Below are positions 1 to 7,917 of a stretch of DNA of 64,000 bases, piece by piece. Under the pieces are notes generated by a model. It searched no databases, had not been told where the DNA came from, and saw only the letters and a program-made list of their open reading frames with translations. This stretch comes from Halolamina sp. CBA1230. GTDB taxonomy: Archaea > Halobacteriota > Halobacteria > Halobacteriales > Haloferacaceae. The stretch is taken from NCBI RefSeq assembly GCF_002025255.2, contig NZ_CP054588.1, positions 124,001-188,000 of the forward strand. The letters run 5' to 3'. Both the position numbers and the translations under genes were made by a program. Numbering within the stretch: the stretch's first letter is position 1; each line of letters begins with the position of its first letter.

Positions 1-2
1 CC

Positions 3-1538
3 CCCGCCGCCGCTTCTCCCGACCGAACCGGCGAGCGAGCCGGCAGCGCGGGCGAGTACCGCCGCCGCGACAGCGTCACGGTCGTTGACAACGTGGTGGT
101 CTCACGACAGCCGCTGACTGCGACACGGCTCAACGACGCCGCCGTGGCGCTCGTCGAGGCGCTCCCGACGGGCCAGTTCCGCGCTCCCGAGCGCGTCGCC
201 GCGGAGACGGGCCACGAGCTCGACACCGTCGAACGACTGTTCGAACGGCTCGCCACCCGTGACTTCCTCGAGTGGCGACCGTCGCGTGACCCCGAGCACC
301 GGCCGCCGGTGTCGGTCGTCGTCACGGTCCGAAACGATCGCGAAAACCTCGCCCACTGTCTCGACGCGCTGGCCGAACTGGACTACCCCGACTCCGAGGT
401 AGTCGTCGTCGACGACGGCTCGACCGACGGGACGCGGGAACTGGTCGAGAGCCGTGAGGGGGCCGGCGACGAGGTCCGACTCGTTCGCGTCGGTGCCCCG
501 GACGACCCGATCGGTATCGGCGCCGCACGGAACCGCGGCGTCGACGCGGCGCGCCACGACGTGATCGCGTTCACCGACGCCGACTGCCGACCGCGGCCCC
601 GGTGGCTCGCCGATCTCGTCCCGTGTCTCGCGGTCGCGGATCTCGTGGGGGGTCGCGTCCGGCCGGCCGGCGAGGGCGCGGCGAGCGCCTACGAGGGGGT
701 GAACTCCTCGCTCGATATGGGGGCGTACGCCACCCGTGTCGACCCCACCGGACGGACGCCGTACCTCCCGACCGCGAACCTCGTCGGCCGTCGTGCCGTG
801 TTCGAGACGGTACGGTTCCCCGAACGAAACGTCGCCGAGGACGTGGCCGTCTGCTGGGGTGCGCTCGACGCCGGGTACGCGGTGGTGTACACGCCGCGCG
901 GCGTGGTGGAACACGCCTACCGTGACGCCCCCCGAGCGTTCGCCGCCCGACGGGGGGCCTACGGCGCGTCGGAGGCACTGCTGGCGAGCGAGCACGACCG
1001 CGAGGACGGCAGCGTCGGCGTCCCGGTCGTCGCGCTGTTGGTCGCCGTCCTCGCAGTGGTCGGCGTCGTCGGCACGGGTACAGTCGCGACTGGCGCGGTC
1101 GCGCTCGGCGTGGCCGTACTCGTGGGGACCGCCGGCCTTCGAGGCTGGCGCGGCTGGCGGCGTGCCCGGCGGCTCGCCCCTGCGGTCACGACGAGCGACC
1201 TCGCCGCGAGCTGGGCCCGCACTCGACTCTCGTCGGCGTACGCGCTCTCACGGGAGGTGACACGGTACTACTCGCTCCCCGGCGCGGGGCTCGCGGTGGG
1301 CTGCTGGCTGGTCGGCCCGGCGTGGGTCGGTTCGGCTGTCGCAGCCGCGCTCGTCGGCGCGGTCGGCCTCCCGGCGGTCGTCGAGTACCACGTCCACGCG
1401 CCGGCGACGTCCCGGTTCGCCTACGCGGGCTACTACCTCGCGGACCACCTCGGCTACCAGCTCGGCGTCTACCGGGGCGCACTCGCCCACGGGACGGTCG
1501 CCCACCTCCGGCCGAGCGCGCGGTTCCGGCTCACCTAG
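3..1538 (+). CDS. mftF: MftF-like mycofactocin-system glycosyltransferase (5' end outside window)
   Basis: GT2-family glycosyltransferase of the MftF type, which adds sugars to the mycofactocin peptide cofactor. A GTG at 93 could serve as start, but the same frame stays open to base 3 and encodes YRRRDSVTV...PLTATRLNDAA, which fits the N-terminal MftF domain, so the real start probably lies upstream. Seen: GT-A nucleotide-binding segment (SVVVTVRNDR, then VVVVDDGSTDGT), an FTDADC motif for metal/sugar binding, an EDVAVCW motif, the RRGAYGASEALLA block typical of MftF, and C-terminal hydrophobic helices indicating membrane attachment. It ends four bases into the convergent etfB gene. The core mftABCDE genes would be expected just left of the window. 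Confidence 0.82.
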   Translation, partial: PAAASPDRTGERAGSAGEYRRRDSVTVVDNVVVSRQPLTATRLNDAAVALVEALPTGQFRAPERVAAETGHELDTVERLFERLATRDFLEWRPSRDPEHRPPVSVVVTVRNDRENLAHCLDALAELDYPDSEVVVVDDGSTDGTRELVESREGAGDEVRLVRVGAPDDPIGIGAARNRGVDAARHDVIAFTDADCRPRPRWLADLVPCLAVADLVGGRVRPAGEGAASAYEGVNSSLDMGAYATRVDPTGRTPYLPTANLVGRRAVFETVRFPERNVAEDVAVCWGALDAGYAVVYTPRGVVEHAYRDAPRAFAARRGAYGASEALLASEHDREDGSVGVPVVALLVAVLAVVGVVGTGTVATGAVALGVAVLVGTAGLRGWRGWRRARRLAPAVTTSDLAASWARTRLSSAYALSREVTRYYSLPGAGLAVGCWLVGPAWVGSAVAAALVGAVGLPAVVEYHVHAPATSRFAYAGYYLADHLGYQLGVYRGALAHGTVAHLRPSARFRLT

Positions 1539-2392
1539 AGCAGCCCGTTCCGCCGGAGGTAGTCGACGACCTGCTCGGCCGCCTCCTCGGGCGGGGCGTC
1601 GATGCGCTCGCCGGCGCTGGAGCCCTCGTCGGTGCCGCGGCCGAGCATCCGGTAGATTCGCTGTTCGACGGTGCCGGTTCTGGGCGGGCGGCCGCGCCCC
1701 CAGCGCTCGTTCGGGGTCACGTCCTCCACCGTTGCCGCGCCGACGCTCATCGAGAACCGGGACTCCCCGGGCGCGACGTCCTCGAGCGGTGCCGTCTCGA
1801 TCTCGGCCCGCTGGCCGGCGACGACCGTCGAGAGCGGCGCGCGGTCGGGGTCGGTGTAGCCGACGTCGATCCCCAGCACCGTCGGCGACTCGACGACGAC
1901 CGCCTCCTGCCGGCCGATCGCCAGCTTCCGCTGGACGGCGATCTCACCCTGATCGACCGAGAGTTCGGCGTCGATCTCCGGTGTGCCGAGCCCCGTCACC
2001 CGCGTCGCGGTTGGCCAGTCCAGCTGCTCGCCCACCAGCGTCGCGATCTCGGCGCCCGCGAACGAGGACGACTGCCCCACGACGACGACGTCCGGCGACT
2101 CGCGGGCAGCGACGCGTGCCAGCACGGTCGCGTACTTGTCGCCGGCGGCCTCCTCGATCGGGTCGTACGCCACGTGGAGCCCGGCGTCGGCGCCGCCTTC
2201 GAGCGCCGTCCGAACACAGCGCTTCGCCGGGTCGCCGCCGATGCCGACCGCCGTCACGTCCTCGGCAAGGTCGCGGGCGGCCGCCAGCGCGACGCGGTCG
2301 TCGATGCTGAGCTGGGGGCGGTACGGCTCCGCGTTCCCGTCGTCGTCGACGACCCGGTGGGGTTCGGGGCGTGCCGTGACGAGCGCCTTCAT
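1535..2392 (-). CDS. fixA: Electron transfer flavoprotein beta subunit (EtfB/FixA family)
   Basis: 285-aa beta subunit of a heterodimeric electron transfer flavoprotein that takes electrons from dehydrogenases and passes them to ETF:quinone oxidoreductase. The ETF beta fold is seen in order: the N-terminal nucleotide-binding strand with GIGGDPAKRCVRTALEGGAD, the DVVVVGQSSSFAG segment, and the late conserved QRKLAIGRQEAVVVESPTVLG region. The start ATG overlaps the stop of the SDR in ATGA fashion. It is the last gene of the minus-strand OYE-etfA-fixC-fixX-SDR operon. Unusually, an SDR separates it from the other fix genes. The C-terminus holds a charged tail, so it could instead belong to a specialised FixA-like branch. 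Confidence 0.85.
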   Translation of the reverse strand: MKALVTARPEPHRVVDDDGNAEPYRPQLSIDDRVALAAARDLAEDVTAVGIGGDPAKRCVRTALEGGADAGLHVAYDPIEEAAGDKYATVLARVAARESPDVVVVGQSSSFAGAEIATLVGEQLDWPTATRVTGLGTPEIDAELSVDQGEIAVQRKLAIGRQEAVVVESPTVLGIDVGYTDPDRAPLSTVVAGQRAEIETAPLEDVAPGESRFSMSVGAATVEDVTPNERWGRGRPPRTGTVEQRIYRMLGRGTDEGSSAGERIDAPPEEAAEQVVDYLRRNGLL

Positions 2393-3168
2393 CGGGCGGT
2401 GTACCCCCCGTCGACCGGGATCGTCGCCCCGGTGACGAACGCCGCGTCGTCGGACGCGAGGAACGCGATCGCGCGGCCGATATCCTCGGGGTCGGCGATC
2501 CCCAGCGGCGTTTCCTCGATCATCGACGCCATCGTGTCGGGGACGTCGCCGTCTCCCGCTGACTCCATGGCGGCTTCGAGCATCGGCGTCTCGACGATGC
2601 CGGGGCAGACGGTGTTCGCACGGATCTCGGGCGCGTACTCGACGGCGATCGAGCGGGTCAGCGAGACGAGCGCGCCCTTCGTCGCCGTGTAGATGTCCAT
2701 CCCGGGCTCCGCGATCAGCGCGGCGATGGAGGCGTTGTTGACCACGACGCCGGTCCCGTCGCCGGTGTCGAGCATCGCGGGGATCGCGTGCTTGGCGGCG
2801 TACATCGGCCCCTTGAGGTTCACGCCGGTCAGGAACTCGTAGGCGTCGTCGTCGAACTCCGTGATCCGGCTGTCGGCCTCCCGTGAGGCGACGGCGGCGT
2901 TGTTGACGAGCACGTCGACGCTGTCGAACGTCGTTTCGGCGTGCTCGACCATCGCCGCGACGGCGTCCTCGTCGCTCACGTCGGTCTCGACGAACGAGGC
3001 GTCGCCGCCGTCCTCGGCAGTTATCGAGTCGGCAACCGCTTCACCCTCCTCGACGGAGAGATCCGCGACGACGACGTCCGCGCCGCGCTCGGCGAGCACG
3101 CGACACGTCGCCGCGCCGATCCCGCTCGCGCCGCCGGTCACGATCGCTGTCTGGTCGTCGAGGTTCAT
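2389..3168 (-). CDS. Classical SDR oxidoreductase inside the fix operon
   Basis: 259-aa NAD(P)-dependent short-chain dehydrogenase. Seen: N-terminal TGGASGIG nucleotide-binding motif, NNAA, a serine in NNASIA, catalytic YTATK, and a PVDGGYTAR end. The ATG at 3168 is chosen because the frame upstream of it only reads through fixX in another frame. It lies 2 bases after the fixX stop and overlaps etfB by 4 bases, so it is translationally coupled to electron-transfer genes. It lacks the extra PYDL-type insert of the tandem SDRs at 11-16 kb, so it is probably an ordinary NAD(P)-exchanging enzyme working on a neighbouring intermediate. The substrate is unknown. Confidence 0.85.
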   Translation of the reverse strand: MNLDDQTAIVTGGASGIGAATCRVLAERGADVVVADLSVEEGEAVADSITAEDGGDASFVETDVSDEDAVAAMVEHAETTFDSVDVLVNNAAVASREADSRITEFDDDAYEFLTGVNLKGPMYAAKHAIPAMLDTGDGTGVVVNNASIAALIAEPGMDIYTATKGALVSLTRSIAVEYAPEIRANTVCPGIVETPMLEAAMESAGDGDVPDTMASMIEETPLGIADPEDIGRAIAFLASDDAAFVTGATIPVDGGYTAR

Positions 3169-3170
3169 GG

Positions 3171-3461
3171 TCAGCCGAAGTCGAACTCGACGCCCTTGCC
3201 GCCCTCTGCCTTCGACCACGAGACGGCCCCCTTCTCGGGGTCGTTCGCACAGAACACCATACAGGCGCCACACTCCACGCACGGCTCGTACGCGAAGTAG
3301 ATGCCGCCCTCCTGGTCCTCCTGGTAGTCGAAGCACTCCGCGGGACAGAGATGCAGACAGGGTTTGTCCTCGCAGGTGATACACTGCTCGTTGTCGACGG
3401 TGATGTGGGCGTCCTCGCTGACGTCCCACTCGACCGTCTCCAGGTCGTCCTGAACGCTCAT
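3171..3461 (-). CDS. fixX: FixX-like ferredoxin
   Basis: 96-aa ferredoxin-like protein of the FixX family, the iron-sulfur partner of FixC. Two cysteine clusters are visible: CITCEDKPCLHLCP in the N-terminal third and CVECGACMVFC in the middle. The second is a standard 4Fe-4S binding pattern; the first is degenerate for a cluster but typical of FixX. It starts at ATG 3461, 82 bases after fixC, and ends next to the SDR start. Together with FixC it forms the split equivalent of single-chain ETF:quinone oxidoreductase and is expected at the membrane. Confidence 0.9.
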   Translation of the reverse strand: MSVQDDLETVEWDVSEDAHITVDNEQCITCEDKPCLHLCPAECFDYQEDQEGGIYFAYEPCVECGACMVFCANDPEKGAVSWSKAEGGKGVEFDFG

Positions 3462-3543
3462 CGGTCTGTGCCTCCGCCGGCCACGTGTGGTGTGTGTGAA
3501 CTCATAGCTCTGTGTTCGTGTCGATCGGTATTGCTCTTTGGGG

Positions 3544-4857
3544 TCACAGCGACCTGAGCCCCCGGTAGCCGTCCTTGAGCAGGTCGAGGAACCCGGCGTC
3601 GCTCCGCCGGAACGCGCGGTACGCCTGCCGCCACGTCAGCCCGGACGCGTCGGTCTCCGCGGAGTACATCCCCCGGAGCGTCTCGGTCGCGATGCCCGGG
3701 TACGCGCCGTACATCCGCTCGTTCTTCAGGAACTTCGGCAGGTGGCGGTGCTGCTTCATATCCTGGAGGACGTACGACGCCTCCAGTCGGTCGTCGTACC
3801 GCCGGCCGAACGCATCCCAGTTCCCGTCCTCGGCACACTGCATCGCGGCCTCGGCGGCGACGAGCCCGCTCTTGATCCCGTAGTCGAGGCCGCGGAACGT
3901 GTACCCCTTGTTGAGGACGAGCCCCGCGGCGTCGCCGACGAGCGCGACCCGCCGGTCGTGGCGGTCGGGGAGCGTGTCGTAGGAGTGCTCTGGCACGAGG
4001 ATCCCCTGATACTCCTCGACGGCGTCACCCTGCACGTAGGGGCGGACGGTGTCCAGCTCCATGAACTCCTCAAGCAGCGAGTACAGCGGGGTGCCGGTGT
4101 CGCCGTACCCCTCGTCGCCCAGCCACCGGAGCGTCTCGAGGCCGCCGACCGCGCCGACGGAGATGTACTCCTCGAACGTGTAGAGGAAGTAGCCGATCGT
4201 CGGCGCGCCCTCGGGGAACCCCGTGTAGATGTACGCGGCGCCCTCGTCGCTGTCGAGGTTGAACCGCTGGTCGATCGTCTCCCGGCCCACGTCGATCACT
4301 TTCTTGACCGACAGTGCCATGTCCTCGTTGCGCATCGTGCGCTGGATCCCCGTCTTCCGACCGACGGTCGTGTTCACGCCGTCGGCGCCGATCACGGCGT
4401 CGCAGGCGATGTCGCCGTTCTCGCGGTCGGTGTGGACCACCGCGCGGTCGGCCTCCTGTGTCACGTCCTGGACCGTCGTCTCGGAGACGAACGTCACGCC
4501 CCGTTCGACCGCGCGGTCGACGAACCACCGGTCGAACTTCCCGAGCATCAGCGTGTAGTTGGGCTCCTCCCGGAGCTCGAGGTCGCGGTAGCCGATGGAG
4601 ACCTCCGCGTCGCCGTGGAGCAGTTTGATGTTGTGCTCGACGACGTGGCGTTCCAGCGGCGCCTCCTCGGGGAACTCCGGCACGAGGTCGTCCAGGATGC
4701 TGCCGTAGAGCACGCCGCCGGTGACGTTTTTCATCCCGGCCTGTTTGGCGCGCTCGACCAGCGCCACCTCGAACCCCTCGTCGGCGAGCTTGTAGGCGGC
4801 GGCGACGCCGGCCCGCCCGGCGCCGACGACCACCACGTCGACGGAGACGTCGGTCAT
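3544..4857 (-). CDS. fixC: FixC-like ETF:quinone oxidoreductase flavoprotein
   Basis: 437-aa FAD enzyme that passes electrons from ETF to membrane quinone. Seen: N-terminal Rossmann motif VVVGAGRAGVAAAYKLAD, an internal AVIGADGVNTTVGRKTGI, and VALVGDAAGLVLNKG, the late FAD-binding GD motif. The length matches the FixC family. The start codon overlaps the etfA stop by 4 bases, so they are translationally coupled. No signal peptide is present; membrane association would be peripheral, as for other ETF-QOs. The position inside a mycofactocin-type island suggests this is the exit of electrons to menaquinone (inference). Confidence 0.92.
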   Translation of the reverse strand: MTDVSVDVVVVGAGRAGVAAAYKLADEGFEVALVERAKQAGMKNVTGGVLYGSILDDLVPEFPEEAPLERHVVEHNIKLLHGDAEVSIGYRDLELREEPNYTLMLGKFDRWFVDRAVERGVTFVSETTVQDVTQEADRAVVHTDRENGDIACDAVIGADGVNTTVGRKTGIQRTMRNEDMALSVKKVIDVGRETIDQRFNLDSDEGAAYIYTGFPEGAPTIGYFLYTFEEYISVGAVGGLETLRWLGDEGYGDTGTPLYSLLEEFMELDTVRPYVQGDAVEEYQGILVPEHSYDTLPDRHDRRVALVGDAAGLVLNKGYTFRGLDYGIKSGLVAAEAAMQCAEDGNWDAFGRRYDDRLEASYVLQDMKQHRHLPKFLKNERMYGAYPGIATETLRGMYSAETDASGLTWRQAYRAFRRSDAGFLDLLKDGYRGLRSL

Positions 4858-5852
4858 TCGGCCACCTCCTCGGCCGCCGCGGACTCGTCGTCCGCTCTCG
4901 CTTGCCGGATCGCCTCGGCCAGCGCGGGCCCGTACTCGTAGGCGTCGCCGACGATCCCGATGTCGGCGAAGTTGAAGATCCGCGCTTCGGGATCGGAGTT
5001 GATCGGGATCAGGTGGTCCGCGTTCACCGAGCGCATGTGGTAGGAGTCGCCCGAGATCGCACAGGGGACGTACAGCTCCACGTCGATCTCCTTCCCCGTC
5101 ACGCCGATCTGGCGGTCGTAGGCCACCCAGCCCTCGTCGGAGGGCGGGCGCGACGCCCCCACCGCGGCGCCGAACGCGTCCGCGAGCTCCTCGATCAGGT
5201 CGAACCCGTCAGCGCCGCCGAGTCCGAACCCGCCGGCGACGATGCGCCGCGCCTTCGCGAGGTCGGCCTCGGGCACCTCGAACGTCTCGACGTGCCGGAT
5301 GCGGTCGTCGTCGGCCACGTCGACCGCGACGGTGCGTTCGGTCGGCTCGCCCTCTGGGGGCTGATCGGGCGTCCCGAGCGCCTCGGTGTTGAGCGTCACG
5401 ACGGGGGGCTCCCGCTCGAAATCGAGTTCGGCGTACGCGCGACCGCCGTAGGCGGGCCGGCCGGCGCGCAGTTCACCGTCCCGCACACGCAGCAGGCAGT
5501 CGGTGACGCAGGCGCCCCGCCGCTGCCGCGCCGTCGCCGCCGCGAGGTCGGCACCGTCCGCGGTGTCGGGCAGCAGGACGGCCCGTGCGTCGTCGGTCAG
5601 TTCCGCGAGCGCCCGTGAGCGGGCACGGATGCCCGCCGCGCCCGACGTGAACGTCCCGTTCTCCCGTGTCACGTGCAGCACCTCGTCGGGAGCCCCCGCT
5701 GTGGCTTCCGCCGGCGTGACGAGGCCGTCGAACGCGACGGCGACGACGGTGGGTGGTTCCGCACCGGCGTCGCCGAGCGCCTCGGCGAGTCGGTGGGCTT
5801 CGTCCAGCAGCGCAGCGTCGTCGGCGTCGGGCACGGCCACGATCTGCGTCAT
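4854..5852 (-). CDS. fixB: Electron transfer flavoprotein alpha subunit (EtfA/FixB)
   Basis: 332-aa alpha subunit of ETF. The C-terminal FAD domain is clear: AGGFGLGG, then YDRQIGVTGKEIDVELYVP and the SGDSYHMRSVNADHLIPINS block that contacts FAD, then an IGIVGD end. The N-terminal domain is shorter and diverged, as usual in ETF alpha. It starts 17 bases after the OYE stop and overlaps fixC by 4 bases. With the fixA gene at the operon end it forms the soluble electron carrier of this cluster. Confidence 0.92.
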   Translation of the reverse strand: MTQIVAVPDADDAALLDEAHRLAEALGDAGAEPPTVVAVAFDGLVTPAEATAGAPDEVLHVTRENGTFTSGAAGIRARSRALAELTDDARAVLLPDTADGADLAAATARQRRGACVTDCLLRVRDGELRAGRPAYGGRAYAELDFEREPPVVTLNTEALGTPDQPPEGEPTERTVAVDVADDDRIRHVETFEVPEADLAKARRIVAGGFGLGGADGFDLIEELADAFGAAVGASRPPSDEGWVAYDRQIGVTGKEIDVELYVPCAISGDSYHMRSVNADHLIPINSDPEARIFNFADIGIVGDAYEYGPALAEAIRQARADDESAAAEEVAE

Positions 5853-5868
5853 CGGTCACACCTCACAG

Positions 5869-7806
5869 TCATGCGGATAGCTCCCGGGCGAGCAGCTCGC
5901 CGTCGTAGATGGCTTTGTCGATCAGTCGCGGCGCGACGCAGTCGCCGACACGGTGGACCGCGTCGGCCGCGAACCCCTGTTCCTCCAGCGCGTCGGCGAG
6001 GCCGGTCCGAGCCTCCCGGCGTTCCGCAACCACGAGCGAGTCGGCAGCGACAGTGTGCACGTCCTCGGAGTAGACGTTGAGCAGCTGGGCGGTGTTGCCC
6101 TCGAACCCGATGACGGTGACGTGCGTCTCGATGTCGACGCCGTGTTCGTACAGCGTCTCGAGGAACGGCGGGACGTTCGTCCCCTCCAGCTGGTCGCCCG
6201 GGTGGTAGGAGGTCGTCACGAACGTCACGTCGTGGTCGGCCGCGAGGTACTCCGCGACGCTGACCCCCGCCGCGTGTTTGTTGTTGTCGAAGACGATCAC
6301 CGAGTCCCCGACGTCGTCGCCCCGGAGCACGTCCCACGAGCGGTGGACGTCCGGCCCCTGCAGGTCCGGCTGGCTCTCGCTGGCGCCGATGGCGACGACC
6401 ACGTCGTCCCACGCGTCGGCGTCGACGGCCTCGGGGACGACCTCCGTGTTCGTCTCGACGGTCACGTCGCGGTTCCCGAGCTGGTTCTTCAGGTTCCGCA
6501 CCGCGTCGCCGAACTCCTGTCGGGAGTCGACCTGTGTCGCGATGTTCGACTGGCCGCCGAGCTGGGCCTCCCGTTCACGGATCGTCACCTGGTGGCCGAG
6601 GTCGGCGGCCGTCACGGCGAAGGAGAGCCCCGCGGGCCCGCCGCCGACGACGAGCACGTCCCGTGGCGTCGACGCCGGATCGCGGTCCTCGAGATGGGGG
6701 ATCTTCGTCTCCCGCCCCGAGCGTGGCGTCTGGATACAGCCGACGTGGCCGTTGGTGTGGATGCCGCCCAGACAGTTCTGGTTGCAGGCGATGCAGTGGG
6801 TGACCTCCTCGTCCTCGCCGCGGCGGACCTTCCGGACCGTGTCGGCGTCGCAGATCAGTTGGCGGCACATCCCGACGAAGTCCGCACGGCCCTCCTCCAG
6901 CACGTCGTTGGCCTTCGTGAGGTCGTTGATCCGGCCGGCCGCGATGACCGGGATGTCGACCTCCTCCCGCGCGGCGCCGTAGTACTCGGACGTGTAGCCG
7001 AGCGGCGCGTGCATCGGCGCGTCGGTGATGTACAGCTTCGAGATCGTGGCGATGTCGGAGTCGATGAAGTCCAGGCTCGGGTGGAGCCGGCGGATGACTT
7101 CGACCGCGTAGTCGTAGTCGTAGCCGCCCTCCTCCATCTCGTCCAGCGTGAGCCGGATCCCGACCGGGAACTCCTCGCCCACGCGGTCCCGGATCGCCTC
7201 GACGACCTCGTTCACGAGGCGGACACGGTTGTCCAGCGAGCCGCCGTACTCGTCGTCGCGGTTGTTGTACTTCGGCGAGAGGAACTGCCGCAGGATCCCG
7301 TCGTGGCCCGCCTTGAGTTCGATCCCGTCGAGGTTCCCCCGTTCGACGTGCTCGGCGGTTTTCGCGAAGCCGAGTTTGATCTCCTCGATGTCCTCGTGCT
7401 CCATCCGCTTGGGCATCTCGTAGCCGTACTCCGACGGGACCGCAGACGGCGCCCACGTCTCCCGCATCGCGTGCTCGCCGGTGTCCTCCCCACCGGTGTG
7501 CTGGAGCTGGGCGAACACCTTGGTCCCGTGGTCGTGGACGGCGTCGGCGATCATCCGGAGCCGCGGGATCACGTCCGGGTCGTACCCCGAGGCGTACATC
7601 GGGTTCGACGCGCTCGGGTGGACGAGCATGCTCGACGGGCCGATGATGAGGCCGACGCCGCCGCGGGCCCGCGCCTCGTAGTAGGCGGCGTCGCGCTCGG
7701 TCGGCAGGCCGTCCTCCGCGAACCCCGTCTCGTGGGCGAGGAACACCGTTCGATTCGGGATCGTCACTGACCCGATTCGTCTCGGCGTGAAAAGCATGTC
7801 TGGCAT
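5869..7806 (-). CDS. OYE/2,4-dienoyl-CoA reductase-type FMN/4Fe-4S/FAD oxidoreductase, mycofactocin-associated type 1
   Basis: 645-aa multidomain flavoenzyme. Residues 1-340 form an FMN TIM barrel (PNRTVFLAHETGF, FAQLQHTGGEDTG, DEYGGSLDNRVRLV). Cysteines in HCIACNQNCLGG and GHVGC bind a 4Fe-4S cluster. Residues 375-645 carry an FAD/NAD domain (LVVGGGPAGLSFAVTAADLGH). This layout is that of 2,4-dienoyl-CoA reductase FadH and of the OYE-family enzymes that co-occur with mycofactocin biosynthesis genes. It is the first gene of the fix operon. A paralogue lies at 17478-19388. It probably reduces or oxidises an enone or enoyl intermediate; the substrate is not readable from sequence. Confidence 0.85.
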   Translation of the reverse strand: MPDMLFTPRRIGSVTIPNRTVFLAHETGFAEDGLPTERDAAYYEARARGGVGLIIGPSSMLVHPSASNPMYASGYDPDVIPRLRMIADAVHDHGTKVFAQLQHTGGEDTGEHAMRETWAPSAVPSEYGYEMPKRMEHEDIEEIKLGFAKTAEHVERGNLDGIELKAGHDGILRQFLSPKYNNRDDEYGGSLDNRVRLVNEVVEAIRDRVGEEFPVGIRLTLDEMEEGGYDYDYAVEVIRRLHPSLDFIDSDIATISKLYITDAPMHAPLGYTSEYYGAAREEVDIPVIAAGRINDLTKANDVLEEGRADFVGMCRQLICDADTVRKVRRGEDEEVTHCIACNQNCLGGIHTNGHVGCIQTPRSGRETKIPHLEDRDPASTPRDVLVVGGGPAGLSFAVTAADLGHQVTIREREAQLGGQSNIATQVDSRQEFGDAVRNLKNQLGNRDVTVETNTEVVPEAVDADAWDDVVVAIGASESQPDLQGPDVHRSWDVLRGDDVGDSVIVFDNNKHAAGVSVAEYLAADHDVTFVTTSYHPGDQLEGTNVPPFLETLYEHGVDIETHVTVIGFEGNTAQLLNVYSEDVHTVAADSLVVAERREARTGLADALEEQGFAADAVHRVGDCVAPRLIDKAIYDGELLARELSA

Positions 7807-7917
7807 AGCTTGTGTGTGGTTCTCTCTCAGGTCTTGTCCGGGCGAGGATAAAGGTGTACCGCCGGTGGTAGGTCCGGAACTTGTTTATAACCATCTGTCC
7901 CATTGTGAGACACTGAC
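7807..7917. promoter_or_regulatory. Divergent promoter region between OYE operon and chelatase operon
   Basis: A 111-base gap between two outward-facing operons. For the plus gene, TTTATAA at 7884-7890 sits about 28 bases before the ATG at 7918, the spacing expected for a leaderless haloarchaeal transcript. For the minus operon, TTTATC on the minus strand (7847-7852) is a weaker TATA candidate about 42 bases from the OYE start. No Shine-Dalgarno sequence is evident for the plus gene. Confidence 0.6.
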
